A stretch of 7,521 nucleotides of DNA from Gammaproteobacteria bacterium. Its GTDB lineage: Bacteria > Pseudomonadota > Gammaproteobacteria > Enterobacterales > Kangiellaceae. How positions within the stretch are numbered: the stretch's first letter is position 1; each line of letters begins with the position of its first letter. This document shows positions 1 through 6,589 of this stretch, in pieces. Position numbers and translations under genes: made by a program. Location of the stretch: the NCBI GenBank assembly GCA_002401655.1, contig NVTT01000012.1:35027-42547 (forward strand), in the 5' to 3' direction. The notes under the pieces are model-generated. The model worked only from the letters and a program-made list of their open reading frames with translations, made no database searches and had not been told where the DNA came from.

Positions 1-164
1 ATCAAACCAAGCATTCCTGCTTGCAACATATCTTCTAGCTGTACGCTTGCGGGTAAACGCGCCATTAAATGGTGTGCAATTCGCTTGACCAGTGGCGCAT
101 AGCGGATAGCATAATCATCACTATGATGACCTTGTACTTGCTTGTAGCTATCTGCACCCTTCAC
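1..164 (-). CDS. fliA: RNA polymerase sigma factor for flagellar operons (sigma-28), N-terminal fragment
   Basis: This is the first 54 codons of the flagellar sigma factor FliA, which directs RNA polymerase to late flagellar promoters (flagellin, motor and chemotaxis genes). The visible peptide contains YAPLVKRIAHHLMARLPASV (about residues 22-41) followed by QLEDMLQAGMLGL, the conserved sigma region 1.2/2.1 start of the FliA family. The remainder, including regions 2.4 and 4, lies beyond the window edge. I chose the GTG at 164-162 because an in-frame TAA (167-165) sits directly upstream. A purine-rich stretch (GGGAAGAGAT) a few bases upstream is a plausible ribosome binding site. It follows flhG by 60 bp on the same strand, the usual order in polar flagellates, so it is probably co-transcribed. 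The alternative of another sigma-70 group member is unlikely given the context and motif match. Confidence 0.93.
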   Translation of the reverse strand, partial: MKGADSYKQVQGHHSDDYAIRYAPLVKRIAHHLMARLPASVQLEDMLQAGMLGL

Positions 165-224
165 TTAAATATCTCTTCCCGTCAGTTTAATTCTATTTTT
201 TTTAATTGGCCGAATATAGTTATA

Positions 225-1133
225 TTAAGAAACCAGTCTTTCCATAAAAAACTCTATATTTCCACTTGCGCTGTCTGGCATTGGCCACTCAGCCACTTTT
301 TTTGCTAAGCTTTTAATAGCAATAGCACTTGGTGCTCGCGGATAAAGATCAATTAACGGTTTCTGTTTTTTAACTGCCATTCTGACATGATCATCAAATG
401 GAATAGATCCCATATAGTTCAAGGTAACGTCTAAAAATCGGTTACAAACGGCGCTCAAGGAAGCAAACATTTCTCGACCTTGTTTACTGGTTTGAACCAT
501 ATTTGCGAGTACATTAAATCGAGATATTTTGTGCTCTTTATTTAAAACTTTCATAAGGGCATAAACATCAGTGATTGATGTTGGTTCATCGCAAACAACT
601 GCCAATACATCCTGTGCAGCCTGAACAAAATTAGTCACCATATCGGTAATTCCGGCAGCGGTATCTATGATTAAAATATCAATATCTTGCCCTATATCGC
701 TGAATGCTTGAATAATTCCAGCATGCTCCATCACAGAAAGCTCTGACATACTCTTAGTTCCAGACGATGCAGGAATAATTTTTAACCCGTTGGGTCCTTC
801 TAAAATGATATCTTTTAGCTCGCAATCACCTCTCAATACATCCGCCAAATTTCGCTTAGTATGCAATCCCAGCATAATATCAACATTAGCTAAGCCCAAA
901 TCAGCGTCTAAAAGCATTACTTTTTTGCCTAATTTGCAAAGCGCAATGGATAAGTTAACGGCAATATTGCTCTTGCCGACACCACCTTTACCGCCAGTGA
1001 CCGCTATAACTTTAACCGGCCTTAATGACTTGTTTAATGGGCTAGCTGATAACACGCTTGATGATGACATTGATTGCTGCATAGATGACCGTTTGTCCCG
1101 ATTCAATGATGAAAATTCTATTATTTGGCTCAA
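225..1133 (-). CDS. flhG: Flagellar number regulator FlhG (FleN), MinD/ParA-type ATPase
   Basis: FlhG is a MinD-like ATPase that restricts the number of polar flagella, classically by acting on FlhF and on the master regulator FlrA/FleQ. The 302-residue product has the deviant Walker A GGKGGVGKSN (residues 47-56), the DADLGLANVD switch (76-85), the Walker B-like IIDTAAG (155-161), and a C-terminal IEFFMERLV helix (293-301) typical of the family's membrane-targeting end. The start is TTG at 1133: an in-frame TAA lies at 1154-1152, and AGGAG is placed nine bases upstream of the TTG. The first in-frame ATG (residue 18) lacks comparable support. The roughly 40-residue N-terminal extension is Ser-rich and shows no clear DQxxxLR motif, which in characterised FlhG proteins activates the FlhF GTPase. 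It sits 125 bp after flhF and 60 bp before fliA. Confidence 0.95.
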   Translation of the reverse strand: MSQIIEFSSLNRDKRSSMQQSMSSSSVLSASPLNKSLRPVKVIAVTGGKGGVGKSNIAVNLSIALCKLGKKVMLLDADLGLANVDIMLGLHTKRNLADVLRGDCELKDIILEGPNGLKIIPASSGTKSMSELSVMEHAGIIQAFSDIGQDIDILIIDTAAGITDMVTNFVQAAQDVLAVVCDEPTSITDVYALMKVLNKEHKISRFNVLANMVQTSKQGREMFASLSAVCNRFLDVTLNYMGSIPFDDHVRMAVKKQKPLIDLYPRAPSAIAIKSLAKKVAEWPMPDSASGNIEFFMERLVS

Positions 1134-1139
1134 AGAAAC

Positions 1140-1148
1140 CCTCTCCTG
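1140..1148 (-). promoter_or_regulatory. Ribosome binding site that supports the TTG start of flhG
   Basis: On the minus strand CAGGAGAGG precedes the TTG codon at 1133-1131, leaving nine bases between AGGAG and the start. With the in-frame stop at 1154-1152, this fixes the translation start despite the non-ATG codon. Confidence 0.7.
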
Positions 1149-1258
1149 TGGTTATTTTTTGTTATTTTTACGCACTTAATAAAGCATAGACCAGTATTTG
1201 CGTTATTGTTTAGTTTCACCGCGCTTTGTTAATGAAAATATTGTGTAAAACTAGGCTT

Positions 1259-2791
1259 TTAGCCCGCTACTTTTAATGCTTTTTTCTCTGACGGTATAGT
1301 TATCTTATCTTGCGATTTATATTTATTACTAAGCCATACCGCTTTGCTGACTAAATGATGATTTCTAGCGACTCGAATGTTTTCTGGTACTTTTTGTCCG
1401 TCAGTTGTATAAGCAACGGGCAATCGATTCTCAATCAAACAACTCAACACCTCACCAAGACTAGTCGCTTCATCAACATTAGTGATAATGCAACTATCAG
1501 GTGAATAAGCTTTAAACAAATTTAACGACTGCTGTAAAACCGATTGTTGATGAGTGGCAGGCAATAATAGTAATTTTTTAATCGGTCTTGTGGTGAAGCC
1601 GGAATGCGTATTACCATTTGATGTAATGGCAGAATCTTTCAGACACCTGAGCTGTTTTATAATTTCATTATCATTTCGATTCATTCCAGGCGTATCTATC
1701 AGTATCAATTTTTTGTCCGAAAACTTCTCAATTAAGTTATCAAGCGTATTTTTGGAGGATACTTGAGCAACTGGCAAGTTAAGAATTTTTGCAAAACTCT
1801 GTAATTGCTGTAAACCTGCGGCTCGATAATTATCGGTGGTGATTAATGCAACAGAATCTCGCCCATGCTTAATAACGTACCTCGCTGCTAATTTAGCAAT
1901 CGTCGTCGTTTTACCCGTCCCTGAACCGCCCATAAAGGCTAAAATACCGCCATTAGCGATGATATTAGTGACATCTGTCGGGATCGATTTTGCTAAAATC
2001 GCTAATAGATTCTGCCAACAACATTCGGGATCAAGTTTAGAATTTATTTTGGGGATAAGCTGATCAATTATAGGTTGGCTAATTCCTAAGGACGATAAGC
2101 GTCGATTTAACATCGCTGTAACAGGATCGCGCTCTGTTAACCTTTCCCAACCAATGCCATCTAACTGCTCTTTCATCATCGAGCGCATTAATGCCAGTTC
2201 TTCTTTCATGGCAATCAAACCGGGGTCGGTTGACCATTCAACAAGATTTGAGTGCTTAGTCTTCGGATTTAAACCGGCAAGTGACTCGCTAGCGAATGTT
2301 TTATTGTCTGACGAATTAGTTTCTTCAAGATTAAATGCTTGTCCTAAACCAATCTCTCCTAAACCAGTCTCACCTAAACCACTACTGTTTTGACCATATT
2401 TGATTTGACCATTATTCACGTTATCGAAATCAGACAAATGAGATTGTTTGTTCGATGTAACCGCTTTACTTCCGCCATCATAATCTTTAGTTTCGTATTT
2501 ATCGGCTATTCTATTTTCACTTTGTCTACTATCAATATGACTGATGTTAGATTCATTATTCGATTGATAAGTCGAAGTATGATTAATTTGATCAACAATC
2601 TCTTCTTTTCTTTTTCCCAAACTAGAAATAGATTCGGGTAATAACTCTGCGTCGTAATCTAGAGCAGCAATAACTTCTACGCCACTTGCTGTTTTTTGGC
2701 TTGATAAAATGGCAGCATCACTACCAAATTCATCGGTCACTTGCTTTAAAGCATTTCGCATACTTTTACTGTAAAAACGTCTGATTTTCAT
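1259..2791 (-). CDS. flhF: Flagellar biosynthesis GTPase FlhF (SRP-type)
   Basis: FlhF is the third SRP-type GTPase beside Ffh and FtsY. It localises to the cell pole and sets where the flagellum is built. The 510-residue product begins with the conserved B-domain MKIRRFYSKSMRNALKQV. A low-complexity Asn/Ser/Asp-rich linker follows (about 50-185), then the helical N domain and the G domain. Motifs: G1 GGSGTGKTTT (288-297), TTDNYRAAG (318-326), G3 DTPGMNRND (366-374), G4 TNVDEA (437-442), and closing TTDGQKVPENI (462-472). Several differ from typical FlhF: G4 is normally TKxDEA, and the YRAAG segment looks more like FtsY/Ffh. About a dozen extra residues (390-403) lie between G3 and the next strand. 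The linker has three tandem 5-residue repeats. Start is ATG at 2791 with an in-frame TAA six codons upstream; the Shine-Dalgarno is weak. Spacing is 81 bp after flhA and 125 bp before flhG. Confidence 0.95.
   Translation of the reverse strand: MKIRRFYSKSMRNALKQVTDEFGSDAAILSSQKTASGVEVIAALDYDAELLPESISSLGKRKEEIVDQINHTSTYQSNNESNISHIDSRQSENRIADKYETKDYDGGSKAVTSNKQSHLSDFDNVNNGQIKYGQNSSGLGETGLGEIGLGQAFNLEETNSSDNKTFASESLAGLNPKTKHSNLVEWSTDPGLIAMKEELALMRSMMKEQLDGIGWERLTERDPVTAMLNRRLSSLGISQPIIDQLIPKINSKLDPECCWQNLLAILAKSIPTDVTNIIANGGILAFMGGSGTGKTTTIAKLAARYVIKHGRDSVALITTDNYRAAGLQQLQSFAKILNLPVAQVSSKNTLDNLIEKFSDKKLILIDTPGMNRNDNEIIKQLRCLKDSAITSNGNTHSGFTTRPIKKLLLLPATHQQSVLQQSLNLFKAYSPDSCIITNVDEATSLGEVLSCLIENRLPVAYTTDGQKVPENIRVARNHHLVSKAVWLSNKYKSQDKITIPSEKKALKVAG
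2343..2387 (-). repeat. Three 15-bp tandem repeats inside the flhF linker
   Basis: On the plus strand three consecutive 15-mers start with CCTAAACC (2343-2357, 2358-2372, 2373-2387) and drift in their last seven bases. They encode GLGET-GLGEI-GLGQA (residues 138-152) in the disordered linker between the B and N domains. The unit is a multiple of three, so copy-number changes would keep the frame. This is typical of a recent in-frame duplication in a region under little structural constraint. Confidence 0.85.
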
Positions 2792-2872
2792 TGCTTTTTC
2801 TACTCTTTAATTAACATTCTATGGCAAACTTCTTGGTACACTGTTTTCAGTAACTTGTGTAGGTGTCAGGTT

Positions 2873-4981
2873 CTAGGTATCTTGACTGCCTACCGTCGCT
2901 ATGACCTTAATTTGCTTATTGTCTGGTATCTCTTGATAACTCAACACATGTAGGCCTTTAACACCAAACCGAGCAAATTTTGCTAGAGAAGGTCTTATAC
3001 TTGGTGAAACTAACAAAATCGATGATTGACCAGCCGCTTCTTGTTGGGCAACAATCTGATTTAATGATGTTTGAATACGATCCGCTAAACCGGGTTCAAT
3101 GCCTACCACCTCATCACCTGAGCCTGTAATTGACTGTTGCAAAATTTGTTCCAAATCGGGAGCCAATGTTGCAACCGGTATTTCCTCAGCTAATCCATTG
3201 ATGTTTTGAGTAATTAAACGGTTTAATGCCACTCTTACGGCGGCCGTTAATATGGCGGGATCTTGACTCCTAGAGGAAAATTCCGCCAAAGTTTCGGCGA
3301 TTGTTCGTAAATCTCTGACTGGCACCTGTTCAACCAACAAGTTTTGCAGAACTTTTACCAATGTGCCTAAAGGGATCGTATCTGGGATAAGCGTTTCGGT
3401 CAGTTTTGGAGCTGTTTTAGCTAAAGCTTTTAACATCTGCTCGGCTTCTTCATGACCAAAAAGATCGGCTGCATTGGATTGTAATAAATGACTTAAATGA
3501 GTAGCTATAACCGTACTTGCATCAACCACTGTGTATCCAAGTGCTTGCGCATTATCTTTTTGATTGCTATCAATCCAGACCGCATCAAGACCAAAAGCGG
3601 GATCTTTTGCTTCAATTCCTTCTAACTTACCAAAAACTTGACCGGGATTAATCGCTAACTCTTTGTCAGGATAAACTTCTGCGTCACCAACCGTAGCTCC
3701 TTGAATAGAAATTCGATAAGCATTTGGAGATAAATCGAGGTTGTCTCTAATATGCACCGATGAAATTAGGAATCCTAGTTCCTGGGATATCTTTTTACGA
3801 ACACCTTTGATTCTTCCCATAAGTTTGCCATCCTGAGCGGGATCAACCATGGGTATTAAACGGTAACCCACTTCAAGCCCGACTTGATCGACCGGTGGCA
3901 CATCATCCCAACTAAGCTCCTTCATGACCGGTTCAGATTCCTGAATTTGTTCATTAGCAACCGTTTCTTCTGCCATTAACTCTTTAGCTACTTGCTTCTT
4001 ATCAATAAGGTATCCGCCACCAAAACACGCACCCGATAAAACTAAGAATGGTAAATGAGGCATTCCGGGAATAATCCCCATGATAAATAGAACACCGCCA
4101 GTTACAACTAAAACCTTAGGCTTCATTACCAATTGGTTGACTAACATTTCCCCCATATTATGAGCCGAGTTCTGTCGAGTAACCATAATCGCGGCAGATG
4201 TTGATAAAAGTAATGCGGGAACTTGCGCCACTAAACCATCGCCAATGGTTAATAGGGCGTAATATTGCATGGCGGTAGAAAAATCCAATCCGTGCTGAGC
4301 CATTCCAACCGCGACACCGCCAATAATATTGATAAATAGAATTAATAATCCCGCAACAGCATCGCCACGCACAAATTTTGAAGCACCATCCATAGAACCA
4401 TAAAAATCCGCTTCATCAGATACTTCCGCTCGTCTAAGTTTAGCCTCTTCCTGGGTTAATAAACCCGCATTTAAATCGGCATCAATCGCCATTTGTTTAC
4501 CGGGCATGGCATCCAATGTAAATCTTGCGCTAACTTCTGAGATACGACCGGCACCTTTGGTCACTACCACAAAATTGATGATCACCAAGATCCCAAAAAC
4601 AACCAATCCCACCGCATAATTTCCACCGATAACAACCGATCCAAAGGATTCAATCACATCTCCTGCAGCGCCTGGTCCGGTATGGCCATTCATTAAAACA
4701 ACACGTGTTGACGCAACGTTAAGTGCTAACCTCATTAATGTTGCAACCAAAAGAATGGTCGGGAAAACGGAAAAATCTAAGGGTCTTTCAGAATAAACGG
4801 TTGCTAGCACGACCACTAAAGCTAGAGAAATATTGAATGTGAACAACATATCCAATAAAAGAGTCGGTATTGGCAATGTCATCATGGCTAACAACGCCAA
4901 CAACAAAATCGGTGTACCTAATGGCGGTATTCGTTTCAGTGCGGATGTTGGTAGCGAAGTGGTCGCTAAAGATTCAGCCAT
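2873..4981 (-). CDS. flhA: Flagellar type III export apparatus protein FlhA
   Basis: FlhA is the large inner-membrane component of the flagellar export gate; it uses proton motive force and its cytoplasmic ring docks chaperone-substrate complexes. The 702-residue product has the usual family length. The N-terminal half is a multispan membrane domain (about 22-325). It contains the FHIPEP-family signature (from GRISEVSARF at 145, through MPGKQMAIDADLNAG to 173) and the RGDAVAGLL segment, whose Asp207 matches the Asp implicated in proton coupling in Salmonella FlhA. A charged linker (about 327-365) leads to the soluble C-terminal domain (to 702). ATG at 4981 gives the standard N-terminus; GGAA lies seven bases upstream. 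A sigma-54 promoter lies about 170 bp upstream. flhB, a frequent upstream neighbour, is absent here; a DUF481 gene takes that place. I see no truncation or frameshift. Confidence 0.97.
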   Translation of the reverse strand: MAESLATTSLPTSALKRIPPLGTPILLLALLAMMTLPIPTLLLDMLFTFNISLALVVVLATVYSERPLDFSVFPTILLVATLMRLALNVASTRVVLMNGHTGPGAAGDVIESFGSVVIGGNYAVGLVVFGILVIINFVVVTKGAGRISEVSARFTLDAMPGKQMAIDADLNAGLLTQEEAKLRRAEVSDEADFYGSMDGASKFVRGDAVAGLLILFINIIGGVAVGMAQHGLDFSTAMQYYALLTIGDGLVAQVPALLLSTSAAIMVTRQNSAHNMGEMLVNQLVMKPKVLVVTGGVLFIMGIIPGMPHLPFLVLSGACFGGGYLIDKKQVAKELMAEETVANEQIQESEPVMKELSWDDVPPVDQVGLEVGYRLIPMVDPAQDGKLMGRIKGVRKKISQELGFLISSVHIRDNLDLSPNAYRISIQGATVGDAEVYPDKELAINPGQVFGKLEGIEAKDPAFGLDAVWIDSNQKDNAQALGYTVVDASTVIATHLSHLLQSNAADLFGHEEAEQMLKALAKTAPKLTETLIPDTIPLGTLVKVLQNLLVEQVPVRDLRTIAETLAEFSSRSQDPAILTAAVRVALNRLITQNINGLAEEIPVATLAPDLEQILQQSITGSGDEVVGIEPGLADRIQTSLNQIVAQQEAAGQSSILLVSPSIRPSLAKFARFGVKGLHVLSYQEIPDNKQIKVIATVGSQDT

Positions 4982-5151
4982 ATTTCAATTCCGTTCACGT
5001 TTTATCACAACGTTTTTTTTCAAATAGAGTGTTAACTTTAATTGAAAATGACATTATTCTGACGATAGGGAACAAGTCAGTCAAAAATACATCATTTAAA
5101 CTAAAATTAAGGCCTTTTTAAACGCTTTTAAATGTTCTTTTTTACTTAAAA

Positions 5152-5166
5152 GCAATAATCGAGCCA
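5152..5166 (-). promoter_or_regulatory. Sigma-54 (RpoN) promoter of the flhA operon
   Basis: The minus strand reads TGGCTCGATTATTGC, followed by TT. It matches the -24/-12 consensus TGGCAC-N5-TTGC at nine of the ten defined positions with exact spacing. It faces flhA, and the expected transcription start is near 5140, giving a leader of about 159 nt. flhA operons of polar flagellates are commonly driven by RpoN with an FlrC/FleR-type activator, so the position fits. No enhancer sites were identified. Confidence 0.78.
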
Positions 5167-5256
5167 TTGCTGAAAATAAGCTTGAAAATAAACAATTGAA
5201 AAATTAGACGGTATGAATTATTGGAGAGCTTAAAGAATTAGAAAGGAACAAAGAAG

Positions 5257-5296
5257 CACCTCCCACAACTAATTTTACGTAAAATAGTGAGAGGTG
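5257..5296 (-). terminator. Intrinsic terminator of the DUF481 gene
   Basis: Minus-strand arms CACCTCTCAC (5296-5287) and GTGGGAGGTG (5266-5257) form a 10-bp stem with one U-G wobble. The 20-nt loop holds a perfect 14-bp palindrome, ATTTTACGTAAAAT (5285-5272), that can continue the hairpin. The following bases are only moderately T-rich (GCTTCTTTGTTCC). It starts 27 bp after the DUF481 stop codon and isolates that gene from the flhA promoter. Confidence 0.7.
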
Positions 5297-5323
5297 TAGA
5301 TGGAGCGAAGTGTTAAAAATATT

Positions 5324-6166
5324 TTAGAAGTTAAAAACGACAGTGACCGCAGTAATAGTATCAAGAGCTTCAGTGCCTTCTCTTACATCAGACTGATGAG
5401 TGGCGGTTAACGATACCTTTAAAGCCAAATTTTCAGCTATATTTACGCTCAAGCCCGAATAGGATTTTGAAACCGTATTCTCCTCACCAGACTCAACTGA
5501 AAATTTCTGTTCAAATTTAGAGTGTTCTGTAATATCAGCAGTGTAATTAGCCGCTAGTCTAACGATTGTTTCGTTAATTTTTTCTTCTGGAAAAATTGTG
5601 AATACCGGTACGCCTGGAGAAAGTTCTGTTTCAATAACAAACGCTTTCTTTTTAGTTTGTCTATAACCTAAACCAATTTCTAAATCTAGATTAGAGGTTT
5701 CGCTAAGAGCAAATTTGAAACCGCGACCTAACGCTAAACTAGTTTGATAATCATTGTCACTAAATCGGTCATCATCATAATCAACAACGGCAAAAGCATA
5801 TCCATCAGCAGAAAATTTGTAATCTGTTTTAGCTTGAAAGGTATAACGTTCTGCACTTGTTTTATCTTCATTGGTATCAGCGTCAGTAGCCGCAGAGAAA
5901 AGACTTTTTAACGAAATAGCATGTTTCCAAACATCTACTTCATAAGTTGCTCCGAAGGCTCCATTAATGCTGGTTGTTTCTGAATTTCCTGAAGAAGAAA
6001 CATAACCTAACTCAACGTTAGATTTCCAAGTTGGGGTCTCTACTTTTTGGTCTTCTGCTTTTACTTCTTCCGCATGTAAAACAGAAACAAAACTTAAACT
6101 CAAAAGACAAGAAAACACTAAAATAATAGCTTTAAATTTCTTGGATGATATAACCGACTTAATCAT
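5324..6166 (-). CDS. DUF481 family outer-membrane beta-barrel protein
   Basis: The 280-residue product belongs to the DUF481 (PF04338, YdiY-like) outer-membrane proteins. Their molecular role is not established; E. coli YdiY is reported as acid-inducible. A signal peptide is clear: positive N-terminus with KKFK, a hydrophobic core, and a likely cleavage after VLHA (residue 32). The mature protein opens with the family hallmark W-x-x-N-V-E-L-G-Y...S-G-N-S-E-T (about residues 47-64). Alternating-hydrophobicity strands follow, and the protein ends in VVFNF with a terminal Phe, as expected for a BAM-recognised beta-barrel. Start is ATG at 6166 with AGAGGAA at ideal spacing. The gene has its own promoter and terminator and appears monocistronic. 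Cys20 does not form a lipobox, so a lipoprotein is unlikely. Nothing ties it functionally to the flagellar genes. Confidence 0.9.
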   Translation of the reverse strand: MIKSVISSKKFKAIILVFSCLLSLSFVSVLHAEEVKAEDQKVETPTWKSNVELGYVSSSGNSETTSINGAFGATYEVDVWKHAISLKSLFSAATDADTNEDKTSAERYTFQAKTDYKFSADGYAFAVVDYDDDRFSDNDYQTSLALGRGFKFALSETSNLDLEIGLGYRQTKKKAFVIETELSPGVPVFTIFPEEKINETIVRLAANYTADITEHSKFEQKFSVESGEENTVSKSYSGLSVNIAENLALKVSLTATHQSDVREGTEALDTITAVTVVFNF

Positions 6167-6190
6167 AATATTCCTCTATCTATTAACATC

Positions 6191-6210
6191 GCAGTAGGCA
6201 AATCTACTGC
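6191..6210 (-). other. Stem-loop in the leader of the DUF481 mRNA
   Basis: GCAGTAG (6197-6191 arm) and CTACTGC (6210-6204 arm) form a perfect 7-bp stem with a 6-nt loop, ending 24 nt before the ATG and just upstream of the ribosome binding site. On the transcribed strand a T-run precedes the hairpin and none follows it, so it is not an intrinsic terminator. An mRNA-stabilising or translation-modulating leader element is possible. Confidence 0.55.
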
Positions 6211-6227
6211 ATTAAAAAAAACAGCGC

Positions 6228-6236
6228 ATTGTATCA
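6228..6236 (-). promoter_or_regulatory. Extended -10 promoter of the DUF481 gene
   Basis: The minus strand reads TGATACAAT, a TGn extended -10 followed by TACAAT (five of six to TATAAT). No good -35 lies at 16-18 bp, as is common for extended -10 promoters. The predicted start near 6222 gives a leader of about 56 nt that includes the 6191-6210 hairpin. It lies 60 bp downstream of the csrB-like terminator, so the gene is an independent unit. Confidence 0.5.
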
Positions 6237-6296
6237 GGTTTAATAACCATCTAACAGCGCCGATGTCTCAGAAATAAAGGTCTAAATTCAAAGCAA

Positions 6297-6326
6297 AAAA
6301 AAGCAGCCTAATTAGACTGCTTTTTT
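6297..6326 (-). terminator. Intrinsic terminator of the csrB-like RNA
   Basis: On the minus strand AAAAAAGCAGTCTA pairs with TAGGCTGCTTTTTT around a central AT, with a single T-G wobble, and eight T follow (6302-6295). It is a textbook rho-independent terminator. With A-runs on one side and T-runs on the other it could also act on the plus strand. No protein gene lies immediately upstream of it, which is what first points to a non-coding transcript. Confidence 0.92.
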
Positions 6327-6339
6327 AACTTTTTTTCTT

Positions 6340-6372
6340 AAATGACTAACATCTATCCTAGTAAAGTCATTT
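6340..6372 (-). other. CsrA-site hairpin near the 3' end of the csrB-like RNA
   Basis: AAATGACT (6372-6365) pairs perfectly with AGTCATTT (6347-6340), leaving a 17-nt loop that contains CTAGGATAG. This places one GGA (6358-6356) in a loop just before the terminator. Confidence 0.65.
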
Positions 6373-6387
6373 GCCAATCCTTTCGGC
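6373..6387 (-). other. CsrA-site hairpin with AAGGA loop
   Basis: GCCGA (6387-6383) and TTGGC (6377-6373) form a 5-bp stem with one G-U pair. The loop is exactly AAGGA, so the GGA is fully presented as in canonical CsrA targets. Confidence 0.65.
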
Positions 6388-6488
6388 TCCTTGTTTCAAA
6401 CATCCTTATTTTAACCAACGTCCTTATTGATACTCCCTACTGATATTCCCTTACCTAAATCCATTGTTATTCCGTTATAGTCCTTAAT

Positions 6489-6505
6489 AAGAGCATCCTG
6501 CTCTT
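6489..6505 (-). other. CsrA-site hairpin with AGGAT loop
   Basis: AAGAGC (6505-6500) and GCTCTT (6494-6489) form a perfect 6-bp stem closing the loop AGGAT. Together they present GCAGGATGC, nearly identical to the repeated CAGGATG elements of E. coli CsrB. Confidence 0.75.
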
Positions 6506-6589
6506 GATTTCCATTTAGTTCATCCTTGTAGCAACATCCTTTTCGCTTATCCCTGTAAATCCTTATTCCTTTTCCTTGGGACGAGTTAA

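Larger units (their letters stand above)
4982..5323. other. Intergenic region between the DUF481 gene and flhA
   Basis: This 342-bp, very AT-rich gap contains, in minus-strand order, the terminator hairpin of the DUF481 gene (5296-5257), the flhA sigma-54 promoter (5166-5152) and a leader of about 160 nt. Within the leader, TTGACT (5084-5079) and CAGAAT (5061-5056) at 17-bp spacing could form a weak second sigma-70 promoter. Only one GGA occurs in the leader, at the flhA ribosome binding site, so there is no cluster of CsrA sites. I see no credible protein gene. Confidence 0.7.
6295..6582 (-). ncRNA. csrB: CsrB/RsmZ-family CsrA-sequestering small RNA
   Basis: CsrB-type RNAs bind many copies of the translational regulator CsrA at GGA motifs, preferably A(R)GGA in hairpin loops, and thereby antagonise it. 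The minus-strand RNA, about 290 nt, carries 18 GGA motifs between 6575 and 6356, about one every 13 nt. Fifteen are preceded by A or AG (AGGA or AGGGA), and several match the CsrA consensus closely: ACAAGGATGA (6529-6520), ACAGGGATAA, AAAGGATGTT, TAAGGATGTT. At least three lie in clear hairpin loops (6505-6489, 6387-6373, 6372-6340). It ends in a strong intrinsic terminator and has a UvrY-type box, IHF consensus and promoter upstream. The 5' end is estimated from the promoter and could shift by about five bases. The length falls between E. coli CsrC and CsrB. A 68-codon open frame overlaps it but shows no protein-like character. The alternative is a fortuitous GGA-rich stretch, which the convergence of elements makes unlikely. 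Confidence 0.88.

Noticed and set aside
69..308. 79-residue plus-strand frame spanning the fliA start and the flhG end
   Set aside because: It is antisense to two well-supported genes and their spacer, and has no family resemblance.
790..1179. 129-residue plus-strand frame opposite flhG
   Set aside because: Pure antisense shadow of the conserved ATPase core; Pro/Leu-rich sequence mirrors the Gly/Lys codons of the P-loop.
1134..1258. Separate promoter or small gene in the 125-bp flhF-flhG spacer
   Set aside because: Apart from the flhG ribosome binding site, no promoter pair, hairpin or coding frame stands out.
5056..5084. Second, sigma-70 promoter for flhA (TTGACT-17-CAGAAT)
   Set aside because: The -10 matches only four of six bases in very AT-rich DNA, and the sigma-54 site is far stronger; kept only as a remark in the intergenic entry.
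4982..5140. Riboswitch or CsrA-target cluster in the flhA leader
   Set aside because: No conserved aptamer-like structure could be seen and only one GGA occurs, at the ribosome binding site.
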